A stretch of 18,205 nt of DNA from an uncultured Pelagibacteraceae bacterium (GTDB lineage Bacteria; Pseudomonadota; Alphaproteobacteria; Pelagibacterales; Pelagibacteraceae), in the NCBI GenBank assembly GCA_902632875.1, contig CACPEI010000012.1, forward strand, positions 1-18,205. Direction: 5' to 3'. Positions 7,337 to 14,744 of the stretch are shown here, piece by piece. Below the pieces are notes generated by a model, which was not told the DNA's origin, ran no database searches, and saw only the letters and a program-made list of their open reading frames with translations. Both the position numbers and the translations under genes were made by a program. Every line of letters starts with the position of its first letter. Positions within the stretch are counted from its first letter, which is position 1.

Positions 7337-9574
7337 ATGTATAAAATTATATTTAAATTCTTGATTATAACTTTCTTTTTAACATGCCAGGGTATAGGTG
7401 AGGTTGTAAAGAAAATTGAAATTTATGGTAACGATAGAATTAGCGATCAAACAATTCAAATATTTAATCCAGTCTCTATTAATGATGACATTAACGCTGA
7501 AAAATTAAATATAATATTAAAAAAACTTTATGAAACAAATTATTTTGAGGATGTAAAAGTATCTTTTAAAGAAAATATTCTCAAAATTACTGTAAAGGAA
7601 TTTCCCATTATTCAAAATCTAAATTATAATGGCATTAAGGCTCAAAAAATTCGAGACATTATTTTAAAGGATTTAAGTTTAAAACAAAGATCATCTTACA
7701 ATAAACTTTTACTACTTCAGGACAAAGAAAAAATAATATTTAATCTAAAAAATATTGGTTATTACTTTGCCAAGGCAGAGGTTTTTGTTGAGGATGTTGG
7801 CGATAATCTAGTAAATATAAATTACGAAATTGATTTGGGAGAGAAAGCCAAGATACAAAAAATTTCATTTATAGGAAATAAAATATTCAAAGACAGAAAA
7901 TTAAGAAGAGTAATTATGAGTGAAGAATATAAATTTTGGAAGTTTATTTCAGGAAAAAAATTTTTGAACGAAAGTTTAATAGAATTTGACTCAAGACTCC
8001 TAAGAAATTTTTATCTAAATAAAGGTTTTTATAATGTTAAGATAAACAGCTCTTTTGCCAAATTATTACAAAATAATGAATTTGAATTAATTTTTAATAT
8101 AGATGCTGGTAATAAGATTAATTTTGGATCTCTTGAGCTAGACTTACCAAATGATTATTCAGAAAATGATTTTACTGAATTAAAAAATCTATTTATAGAG
8201 CTTAAGGGTAAACCATATTCTATAAATTCTATTGACAAAATTTTAGAGGAAATCGATTTAATTGCTCTAGATGTTCAATATGAAACAGTAAAAGTTGATA
8301 TAATTGAAAATTTAAATGATGATAAATTAAATTTAAAATTTGTTCTTGAAGATACAAAGAAATTTCTTGTGGAAAGAATTAATATTTTTGGAAATAATGT
8401 TACTCATGAGTCTGTAATTAGAAATAACTTGGCACTAGATGAAGGTGACGTATATAATGAAATTTTAAAAAATAAATCTGTAAATAATCTCAAAAGTTTA
8501 AATTATTTTAAGTCTGTTAAATCAGAGGTTTTAGACGGTACACTAGAGGGAAATAAGATAATAAATTTGTCTATTGAGGAAAAACCAACAGGAGAAATAT
8601 CTGCTTCCGCGGGAGTTGGAACTTCAGGAAATACAATTGGCGCAGGTATTTCAGAGAGTAATTTCCTAGGAAAAGGTATAAGATTGATCGCAGATTTGTC
8701 TCTTAGTACTGATACAATTAGGGGAAAGTTTTCAGTCTCAAATCCAAATTTTTTAAATACAGAAAAATTGATTTATACCACAATCGAATCTTCAGAAACT
8801 GATAAGCTTACGGATTTTGGATATAAAACATCAAAATCTGGAGTTTTGCTTGGCACAAGATTTGAATATTTAGATGATTTTAAATTTGGTATCGGAAGCT
8901 CAAACTATTATGAAAGAATTGAAACTGATAGTAATGCTTCTGCAAGACAAAAAACACAAGAAGGTGATTATTGGGATTCTTTTTTAAGACTTGATTTTGA
9001 CTATGATAAAAGAAATCAAAAATTTCAAACCTCAGATGGATTTAGAGGATATTATTCTGTAGATCTTCCGATTATTAGTGAAACAAACAGTTTAAAAAAT
9101 GTATATAGTTATAAATATTTTACAGAACTGTATGAAGAAAATATTTCAACAGTTTCTTTATATTTAAGTGCAGTGAACTCATTAACAAATGACGATGTTA
9201 AATTATCAGAAAGACTTAATATCCCATCAAGTAGACTTAGAGGTTTCGAATTTGGTAAAGTTGGTCCTAAAGATGGTAATGATTATATTGGTGGAAACTA
9301 TATAACAGCTGTTAATTTCACCTCTACAATACCCAAGATACTTGAAAATTCTCAAAATACGGATTTTCTGTTATTCCTTGATGTAGCAAACGTTTGGGGT
9401 GTTGATTATGACTCATCTTTAGACGACTCTAATAAGATCAGAAGTTCAACTGGAGTTGCTGTTGATTGGTTTACCCCAGTTGGTCCTTTAAACTTCTCGT
9501 TAACACAACCTATCTCAAAAGCATCTACTGATAAAACTGAAAGTTTTAGATTTAATCTTGGTACAACATTTTGA
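7337..9574 (+). CDS. bamA: Outer-membrane protein assembly factor BamA
   Basis: Omp85-family beta-barrel that folds and inserts outer-membrane proteins. The 745-residue product starts with a basic residue and a hydrophobic stretch (about residues 2-20) that fits a signal peptide, followed by successive POTRA domains over roughly the first 390 residues (FEDVKVSFKEN, KIQKISFIGNKIF, LVERINIFGNNV mark several). The C-terminal barrel begins near GEISASAGVG and carries the conserved SRLRGFEFG segment. The chain ends in phenylalanine, the typical outer-membrane insertion signal. Its place before skp and the lpx genes is conserved; the rseP gene usually between dxr and bamA is missing. A cysteine near residue 17 lacks a proper lipobox, so it is not taken as a lipoprotein. 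Confidence 0.96.
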   Translation: MYKIIFKFLIITFFLTCQGIGEVVKKIEIYGNDRISDQTIQIFNPVSINDDINAEKLNIILKKLYETNYFEDVKVSFKENILKITVKEFPIIQNLNYNGIKAQKIRDIILKDLSLKQRSSYNKLLLLQDKEKIIFNLKNIGYYFAKAEVFVEDVGDNLVNINYEIDLGEKAKIQKISFIGNKIFKDRKLRRVIMSEEYKFWKFISGKKFLNESLIEFDSRLLRNFYLNKGFYNVKINSSFAKLLQNNEFELIFNIDAGNKINFGSLELDLPNDYSENDFTELKNLFIELKGKPYSINSIDKILEEIDLIALDVQYETVKVDIIENLNDDKLNLKFVLEDTKKFLVERINIFGNNVTHESVIRNNLALDEGDVYNEILKNKSVNNLKSLNYFKSVKSEVLDGTLEGNKIINLSIEEKPTGEISASAGVGTSGNTIGAGISESNFLGKGIRLIADLSLSTDTIRGKFSVSNPNFLNTEKLIYTTIESSETDKLTDFGYKTSKSGVLLGTRFEYLDDFKFGIGSSNYYERIETDSNASARQKTQEGDYWDSFLRLDFDYDKRNQKFQTSDGFRGYYSVDLPIISETNSLKNVYSYKYFTELYEENISTVSLYLSAVNSLTNDDVKLSERLNIPSSRLRGFEFGKVGPKDGNDYIGGNYITAVNFTSTIPKILENSQNTDFLLFLDVANVWGVDYDSSLDDSNKIRSSTGVAVDWFTPVGPLNFSLTQPISKASTDKTESFRFNLGTTF

Positions 9575-10089
9575 TGTTAAGATTGTTTAAATTTTTAATA
9601 ATTTTTACATTTTGTTTTAATTTTACAAATTTTTTATATGCAAGTGAAAAAATAGCATTTATTGATATAAATTATATTATAAACAATTCCGCTAAAGGAA
9701 AAAAAATTCTCTCTAATCTAGAAAAAATTGATGAACAAAATCGAAATGAATTAAATTTATTACAAAAAAAAATTAAAGAGGAAAATGAAGAAATAAAAAA
9801 GATTAAAAATGTTGTTTCTAAAGAGGAGTTAGCGAAAAAAATTGATAATCATAAAAAGAATATTGAAAATTTCAACAAAAAAAGGTCTACCCTATCTAAA
9901 TCATTAATGGATTTAAAAAAAAAGCAAACTTTTGAAATTGTAAAACAAATAGGTCCAATAGTAGAGAAATATATGAAGGAAAAATCAATTGATGTAGTTT
10001 TAAAAAACGAAACATTATATATTTCAAAATCAAATTATGATATTACTAAAGAAATTTTAGAAATTGTTAATAAAGAAATTAAACAATGA
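9574..10089 (+). CDS. Skp/OmpH-family periplasmic chaperone
   Basis: Probable periplasmic chaperone that carries unfolded outer-membrane proteins to BamA. The ATG at 9574 shares its A with the bamA TGA (TGATG) and is preferred over the in-frame TTG one codon earlier. The 171-residue product has a hydrophobic signal peptide ending near LYA-SEK, then the family opening KIAFIDINYIINNSAKGK, a long charged coiled-coil middle (about residues 45-115, rich in Lys and Glu) and a C-terminal strand region (DVVLKNETLYIS). This architecture is that of OmpH/Skp. Sequence conservation is weak in this family, so the assignment leans on architecture plus the bamA-skp-fabZ/lpxD synteny. The stop overlaps the fabZ start (ATGA). 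Confidence 0.88.
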   Translation: MLRLFKFLIIFTFCFNFTNFLYASEKIAFIDINYIINNSAKGKKILSNLEKIDEQNRNELNLLQKKIKEENEEIKKIKNVVSKEELAKKIDNHKKNIENFNKKRSTLSKSLMDLKKKQTFEIVKQIGPIVEKYMKEKSIDVVLKNETLYISKSNYDITKEILEIVNKEIKQ

Positions 10090-10532
10090 CTTCACTTACC
10101 AAAAAACAAATAAAAGATTTACTTCCTCACAGAGAGCCAATGCTTTTAATAGATGAATTACATGATATAAAAAAATTACAGTCTGCAACAGCAGTTGTTT
10201 TTGTTAAAAAGGAAAGTTTTTTTGTCCAAGGGCATTTTCCAGGCGAGCCCGTAATGCCAGGTGTTTTAATAGTTGAAGCCTTTGGTCAAGCTGCCGCCGC
10301 TTTAACAGCTCACGGATTGGATAAATCTACTTATGAGAATAAATTAGTCTTTTTAATGAGTGTTGAAAAGGCACGATTTAGAAATCCAGTAATACCTGAC
10401 TGTAAATTAGAATTGAAAATTGAGGCGATAAGATCTCACGGTAGAGTGTGGAAATATAAAGGTGAGGCATTTGTTAATGAAAAGAAAATGGCAGATGCAC
10501 AATGGTCTGCTACAATTGTCGATAGGAAATAA
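10086..10532 (+). CDS. fabZ: 3-hydroxyacyl-[ACP] dehydratase FabZ
   Basis: Dehydrates 3-hydroxyacyl-ACP in fatty acid elongation. It competes with LpxA and LpxD for the same hydroxyacyl-ACP pool, which explains its place among lipid A genes. The 148-residue product is a single hot-dog fold with LPHREPMLLID at residues 13-23, the catalytic H50 in GHFPGEPVMPG and the catalytic E64 in VEAFGQAA. The start overlaps the chaperone gene stop (ATGA). It precedes lpxD here, the reverse of the E. coli lpxD-fabZ order. Next gene is 54 bp away. Confidence 0.97.
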   Translation: MTSLTKKQIKDLLPHREPMLLIDELHDIKKLQSATAVVFVKKESFFVQGHFPGEPVMPGVLIVEAFGQAAAALTAHGLDKSTYENKLVFLMSVEKARFRNPVIPDCKLELKIEAIRSHGRVWKYKGEAFVNEKKMADAQWSATIVDRK

Positions 10533-10586
10533 TTAGCAATAAATCTTGATAAGCTTTTAAAATAAGTTTTGGTATTTAACTTGTAA

Positions 10587-11564
10587 ATGAAAAATCCTTT
10601 TTTCAAAAATACAGGTCCATACAAATTAAATAAATTATTGGAACTAATTAATTTAAAAAATCAAAAATTCTCCGATTTTACTATTAATGATATAAAAGAT
10701 CTTAGTACATCTGAAATTGGTGATATTACCTTTTTTCATTCAAAAAAGTATTTACGTTATGCTAAAAACACTAAAGCATCTTTTTGTGTAACTACAGAGA
10801 GCTTAGAAAAATTTTTACCCGAAAATTGTAAAGCAATAGTCTCAAAAAATGTGCTTTTAAACACAGCCCAAATAACTCAAATTTTTTATCCAGAATCTAC
10901 TATAGATAATTTTGATGATACTGTTGAAGATATAAATAAAACTGAGTTTAAGAATAAGGTAAAATTTGGCAAAAATATTTTGATAGGCAAAAATGTAAAA
11001 ATTGGATCAAATTGCTCTATTGGACATAATACAATCATCGAAAAAAATGTTATTATAGGTGATAAATGTTTTATTGGTTCGAATGTAATTTTAAGAAATA
11101 CATTAATTGAAAATAACGTGCATATATTAGATCGATGTGTCATTGGAAAAAAAGGGTTTGGTTTTTTTCCGAATAAAAATTCAAACTTAAGATATCCTCA
11201 AATAGGAGCAGTAATTATTAGGGATAATGTTGAAATTGGATGTGGTGCTACAATAGATAGAGGATCTTTATCCAACACAATCATTGGAAAAAATACCTTT
11301 TTAGATAATCAAATTCATATTGCACATAATGTAAAGATTGGTGAGAATTGTGTAATAGCTGGTCAGGTTGGTTTTGCAGGGAGCTCAATTATAGGCGATA
11401 ATGTTTTCATAGGCGGTCAAGCAGGAATATCAGGTCATATCAAAATTGGGAACAATGTTCAGATTGGTGGAGGAAGTGGTGTTATAAAAGATATTCCAGA
11501 TAATACAAAAGTTATGGGTTATCCAGCAAAAAATATAAAACAGTTTTTAAAAGAAAATAAATGA
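10587..11564 (+). CDS. lpxD: UDP-3-O-acylglucosamine N-acyltransferase
   Basis: Adds the N-linked 3-hydroxyacyl chain to UDP-3-O-acylglucosamine, the third step of lipid A synthesis. The 325-residue product has an N-terminal uridine-binding domain opening with the FF...GP pattern I associate with alphaproteobacterial LpxD (residues 5-11), then a long left-handed beta-helix of hexapeptide repeats from about residue 125. The catalytic histidine is H247 in IAHNV, and IDRGSL precedes it. The C-terminus shows GYPAKN, common in these acyltransferases. It starts after a 54-bp gap following fabZ, and its TGA overlaps the lpxA ATG (11561-11564). Confidence 0.96.
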   Translation: MKNPFFKNTGPYKLNKLLELINLKNQKFSDFTINDIKDLSTSEIGDITFFHSKKYLRYAKNTKASFCVTTESLEKFLPENCKAIVSKNVLLNTAQITQIFYPESTIDNFDDTVEDINKTEFKNKVKFGKNILIGKNVKIGSNCSIGHNTIIEKNVIIGDKCFIGSNVILRNTLIENNVHILDRCVIGKKGFGFFPNKNSNLRYPQIGAVIIRDNVEIGCGATIDRGSLSNTIIGKNTFLDNQIHIAHNVKIGENCVIAGQVGFAGSSIIGDNVFIGGQAGISGHIKIGNNVQIGGGSGVIKDIPDNTKVMGYPAKNIKQFLKENK

Positions 11565-12355
11565 TACATAAAACAGCAATAATAGATCCAAAAGCTAAAA
11601 TTGATAAAGATGTAAGCATTGGTGCTTATTCAATTATAGGACCAGATGTTCAAATAGGATCAAAAACAATAATTCAACCACATGTTAATATTATTGGAGA
11701 TACTTTAATTGGAAAAAATAATAAGATTTACTCATTTGCATCAATAGGAAATGATCCACAGGATTTAAAATATAAAAATGAGAAAACAAAACTTGTTATT
11801 GGTGATAATAATAAAATAAGAGAATATGTAACTATCAATCCTGGTACTGATGGTGGAGGTGGTTTAACTAAAGTCGGCAACAACTGTTTGTTTATGGTGC
11901 ATTCACATATAGCTCATGACTGTACTATTGGCAATAATGTTATTTTAGCTAATAGTGTACCAATAGGCGGGCATGCAAAAATCGATGACGATGTTATCAT
12001 CGGCGGTAATTCTGCAGTCCAGCAATTTACAAGAGTTGGAAAACTTTCAATGATTGGAGGAATGTGCGGTGTTGTAAAAGACATTTTACCTTATAGTCTA
12101 GTATTTGGTAATAGAAGTATATTAAAAGGTGTAAATATGATTGGTTTAAGAAGAAAAAATATATCTAATAATAAAATTAATAATGTAAAAAAGGCTTTTA
12201 GTATAATATTTCAAGATAATAATCATATGGAAAATATAAATAAAATACCAAGTGACATGATTAATGATGAGTTAATAAAAGATATACTTGAATTTTTAAA
12301 TAGTGATAAAAAAAGACCAATTTGTACACCAAGAGAAAAAGATGAAAATAATTGA
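11561..12355 (+). CDS. lpxA: UDP-N-acetylglucosamine O-acyltransferase
   Basis: First enzyme of lipid A synthesis: moves a 3-hydroxyacyl chain from ACP to the 3-OH of UDP-GlcNAc, as a cytosolic trimer. The 264-residue product matches the family length, with hexapeptide repeats from residue 4 (TAIIDPKAKI) onward, SIGNDPQDLKY near 61-71, REYVTINPGT, and the catalytic histidine H119 in SHIAHDC. The C-terminal helical domain begins around VFGNRSILKGVN. The ATG overlaps the lpxD stop. The last 14 bp overlap the start of the next gene, an oxygenase-like gene not part of the canonical pathway. Confidence 0.97.
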   Translation: MIHKTAIIDPKAKIDKDVSIGAYSIIGPDVQIGSKTIIQPHVNIIGDTLIGKNNKIYSFASIGNDPQDLKYKNEKTKLVIGDNNKIREYVTINPGTDGGGGLTKVGNNCLFMVHSHIAHDCTIGNNVILANSVPIGGHAKIDDDVIIGGNSAVQQFTRVGKLSMIGGMCGVVKDILPYSLVFGNRSILKGVNMIGLRRKNISNNKINNVKKAFSIIFQDNNHMENINKIPSDMINDELIKDILEFLNSDKKRPICTPREKDENN

Positions 12356-12830
12356 CAATTTTTTAGAACAAAAAACATATATAGATTTAGCTAAAGTTAT
12401 TATGGAGGCAAGATTTCCATGGAATTTTGTAAATGGTAAAAGTGAAATTCGAGATGGGGACTTTCAATTTACACATCTTTTTGTTGATGATGGAGGAAAA
12501 ATAACCTCTCCATACTACAAAATATTGTTTCCACTATTAAAAAGATTAGATCCAGAAAAAATTTATAGGATTAAAGCTAATCTTACGACAAAAAAAGAGA
12601 CTAATCATAAATCATTAATGCACATTGATACCAATCAAGAAAAAATAAAAACAGCTGTTTATTATTGTAATACAAACAATGGTTCCACGTTATTTCAGAA
12701 TGGAAAAAGAATTGATAGTAAAGCTAACAGAATAGTAATATTTGATGGACACCAAAAACATTGTGGTGTTGATTGTACAGATGAAAACGTCAGAGTAGTT
12801 ATAAATTTTAATTACTTTGAAAAAAAATGA
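12342..12830 (+). CDS. Small 2-oxoglutarate/Fe(II)-dependent oxygenase-like protein of unknown substrate
   Basis: The 162-residue product has the fingerprint of a non-haem iron, 2-oxoglutarate-dependent oxygenase. It shows an HxD pair H94 and D96 (MHIDTN), a distal histidine H140 (with H137 nearby) 43 residues later and R151 eleven residues after that, which suits the 2-oxoglutarate carboxylate. Between them lies AVYYCNTNNGSTLF, as expected for the central strands of the double-stranded beta-helix. It resembles short 2OG oxygenases I recall from cyanophages and marine bacteria; no search was possible. The ATG at 12342 (MKIIDNFL) is preferred to the ATG at 12303, which would overlap lpxA by 53 bp and add an unconvincing extension. 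It overlaps lpxA by 14 bp and lpxI by ATGA. Substrate unknown; lipid A tailoring is only a guess from context. Confidence 0.75.
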   Translation: MKIIDNFLEQKTYIDLAKVIMEARFPWNFVNGKSEIRDGDFQFTHLFVDDGGKITSPYYKILFPLLKRLDPEKIYRIKANLTTKKETNHKSLMHIDTNQEKIKTAVYYCNTNNGSTLFQNGKRIDSKANRIVIFDGHQKHCGVDCTDENVRVVINFNYFEKK

Positions 12831-13552
12831 TTACATTAATTTTAGGAGACTCAAAGTTTCCAAATCTGATAGTTAAAAGTTTAAAAAGAAAAAAAAAAGA
12901 TTTTTTTATAATCGATCTCTCAAAAAAAAATATTTTCAGAAAGGAAAAAAATTCTTTTAGATTTAGTATTGGAAAATTTGGATCAATGATTAATTTGATT
13001 AAGAACAAAAAATCTAAAAAGGTCCTTTTTGCAGGAAAAATTCATAAGCCAAACTTTTCAAAATTAAGACTAGATTTAAAAGGTATTTTATACATGCCGA
13101 GTGTTATAAAAGCATCTAAGCTAGGTGATGCAGCAATAATCAAATCGATTATAAATATTTTAGAAAATGAAAAGATTAAAGTTGTAAGATCTAATTTATT
13201 CAATACAGAATTAACCTTAAAAAAGGGAAACTATACTCGCTTAAAACCAATTAAAGATGACAAAAAGACAATACAAGTAGGGGTCAATTTTTTTAAAAAG
13301 GTAAATAAGCTTGATCATATTCAAGCAATTGTCATAAAGAAAAATAAGATAATTGCAAAAGAAGATAGAGGGGGCACAAAAAAAATGTTATCAAAAATGA
13401 AAAAAAATTCAGGTGCAATTTTAATAAAGTTTCCAAAAAAAAAACAAGATTTAAGGGTGGATTTACCAACTGTAGGGCTTCAAACGCTTAAAGATTGTAA
13501 AAAATATGGATTAAAGGGAATAGTACTAAAATCAAAAAGAAATATTTTTTAG
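12827..13552 (+). CDS. lpxI: UDP-2,3-diacylglucosamine pyrophosphatase, LpxI type
   Basis: Hydrolyses UDP-2,3-diacylglucosamine to lipid X and UMP, replacing LpxH in alphaproteobacteria. The 241-residue product carries the family features I recognise: LGDAAIIKSI near residue 99, the IQAIVIKKNKIIAKED strand region near 165-180, a GGT motif near 182, and the C-terminal QDLRVDLPTVG with D212 at the place of the catalytic aspartate described for the Caulobacter enzyme. It is about 40 residues shorter than Caulobacter LpxI, mainly in the N-terminal domain, and the usual glycine-rich opening is replaced by LGDSKFPN. A10 runs occur at 12889-12898 and 13435-13444. It starts in an ATGA overlap with the oxygenase-like gene and lies just before lpxB, supporting the call. 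Confidence 0.9.
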   Translation: MITLILGDSKFPNLIVKSLKRKKKDFFIIDLSKKNIFRKEKNSFRFSIGKFGSMINLIKNKKSKKVLFAGKIHKPNFSKLRLDLKGILYMPSVIKASKLGDAAIIKSIINILENEKIKVVRSNLFNTELTLKKGNYTRLKPIKDDKKTIQVGVNFFKKVNKLDHIQAIVIKKNKIIAKEDRGGTKKMLSKMKKNSGAILIKFPKKKQDLRVDLPTVGLQTLKDCKKYGLKGIVLKSKRNIF

Positions 13553-13578
13553 ACAAGAAACAGTGCATTCAATTTGCT

Positions 13579-13599
13579 AATAAAAACAGAATTTTTATT
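13579..13599 (+). other. All-AT inverted repeat between lpxI and lpxB
   Basis: AATAAAAA (13579-13586) and TTTTTATT (13592-13599) can pair around a five-base CAGAA loop, ending eight bases before the lpxB ATG. With no G-C pair in the stem it would be too weak for a typical intrinsic terminator. It may affect access to the lpxB start or may be chance in such AT-rich DNA. Confidence 0.3.
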
Positions 13600-13607
13600 T
13601 CTATAAT

Positions 13608-14744
13608 ATGAAAAAAATATTTGTACTTACAGGAGAACCATCTGGAGACAAACTAGCATCTATTGCAATTTCTAAACTTCAAAAAAATTATAGTGATATA
13701 GAGTATTTATCTGTAGGTGGCTCAAATTTAAAAAAAATCGGCATTAGATCAATTTTTGAATTAAAAGAGATTACTTATCTTGGTTTTACAAGTGTTTTAT
13801 TAAACATTTTTAAAATTAAAAAAAAAATTGACCAAACAGTAGATGAAATTTTAAAATTTAATCCAGAAATCTTATTTAGTGTGGATAGTCCAGATTTCAC
13901 ACTGAGAGTAGCTGAAAAAGTAAAAAAAAAAAATCCGAAAATTAAAACAATTCATTATGTAGCTCCACAAGTATGGATATGGCGAAAAAATAGGGTTAAA
14001 AAAATAAAAAAGTTTATTGATCATATTCTTTTATTGTTTGATTTTGAAAAAAAATATTTTGATGAGGAAAAAATATACAATACTTTTGTTGGACATCCAT
14101 TAATAGAAAATATCACCACTAGTAAAACTGATATTAATAATCTTCCAATTAAAGATAAAAAAATAATATCAGTTTTTCCAGGTAGTCGTAAGTCAGAAAT
14201 AAATGTTCTACTACCAATATTAATTGATTTTATCATTTTGATGAACAAAAAAAAATTTGAATACAATTTCGTTTTTCATACTACAGATGAAAACAAGAGT
14301 TTTATTTTTGATTATGTAAAAGATAAAAATTTAAAAAATATTGATGTAATCTCAGATGAAAACATTAAAAGAGAAATATTATCTAATTCTGTTTTTGCTG
14401 TATGTAAATCTGGAACAGTATCTCTACAAGTTTGTAATTCTAATGTTCCTTCAATAATAATTTATAAGTTAAGTTTTATAAATTTTATGATTTTCAAATT
14501 ATTAGTAAATGTAAAATTTGCTAATATTATTAATATAATAAATGATAAAGAGGTAATTCCTGAATTATTACAAGGTGAATGTAATGCAAAAGAAATATAT
14601 AAATCAGTTATGTACATGCTCAAAAACCCTGATATTGGAAAAAAACAACTTGAGGAATGTAATCTTACATTAAGAGGAATTAGATCTAAATCTTCATCAT
14701 CTAGTGAAGTTGCTCTAATATTAAGAAATAGTCTTATGAGTTAG
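13608..14744 (+). CDS. lpxB: Lipid-A-disaccharide synthase
   Basis: Glycosyltransferase (GT19) that joins lipid X and UDP-diacylglucosamine into the lipid A disaccharide at the membrane face. The 378-residue product opens with TGEPSGD (residues 8-14), followed by the conserved SVDSPDFTLR, YVAPQVWIWR and FVGHPLIE segments and the sugar-nucleotide-binding FPGSRKSE, all in the expected order. Length is normal. It starts 55 bp after lpxI with no clear ribosome binding site. An A12 tract (13922-13933) encodes part of KVKKKNP and is the longest homopolymer I noticed in the window. Its last 24 bp overlap, convergently, the end of gltX. Confidence 0.97.
   Translation: MKKIFVLTGEPSGDKLASIAISKLQKNYSDIEYLSVGGSNLKKIGIRSIFELKEITYLGFTSVLLNIFKIKKKIDQTVDEILKFNPEILFSVDSPDFTLRVAEKVKKKNPKIKTIHYVAPQVWIWRKNRVKKIKKFIDHILLLFDFEKKYFDEEKIYNTFVGHPLIENITTSKTDINNLPIKDKKIISVFPGSRKSEINVLLPILIDFIILMNKKKFEYNFVFHTTDENKSFIFDYVKDKNLKNIDVISDENIKREILSNSVFAVCKSGTVSLQVCNSNVPSIIIYKLSFINFMIFKLLVNVKFANIINIINDKEVIPELLQGECNAKEIYKSVMYMLKNPDIGKKQLEECNLTLRGIRSKSSSSSEVALILRNSLMS

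Noticed and set aside
7337..7400. Lipoprotein signal in BamA because of an early cysteine
   Set aside because: The residues before the cysteine (FLT) do not make an acceptable lipobox, and BamA is a barrel protein, not a lipoprotein.
12303..12341. Upstream ATG for the oxygenase-like gene
   Set aside because: It would overlap lpxA by 53 bp and add a 13-residue extension read from the lpxA tail in another frame; MKIIDNFL at 12342 looks like a natural N-terminus.
13602..13607. TATAAT directly before the lpxB ATG as a promoter
   Set aside because: Transcription would start inside lpxB, and no -35 match lies at proper spacing; expected by chance in this base composition.
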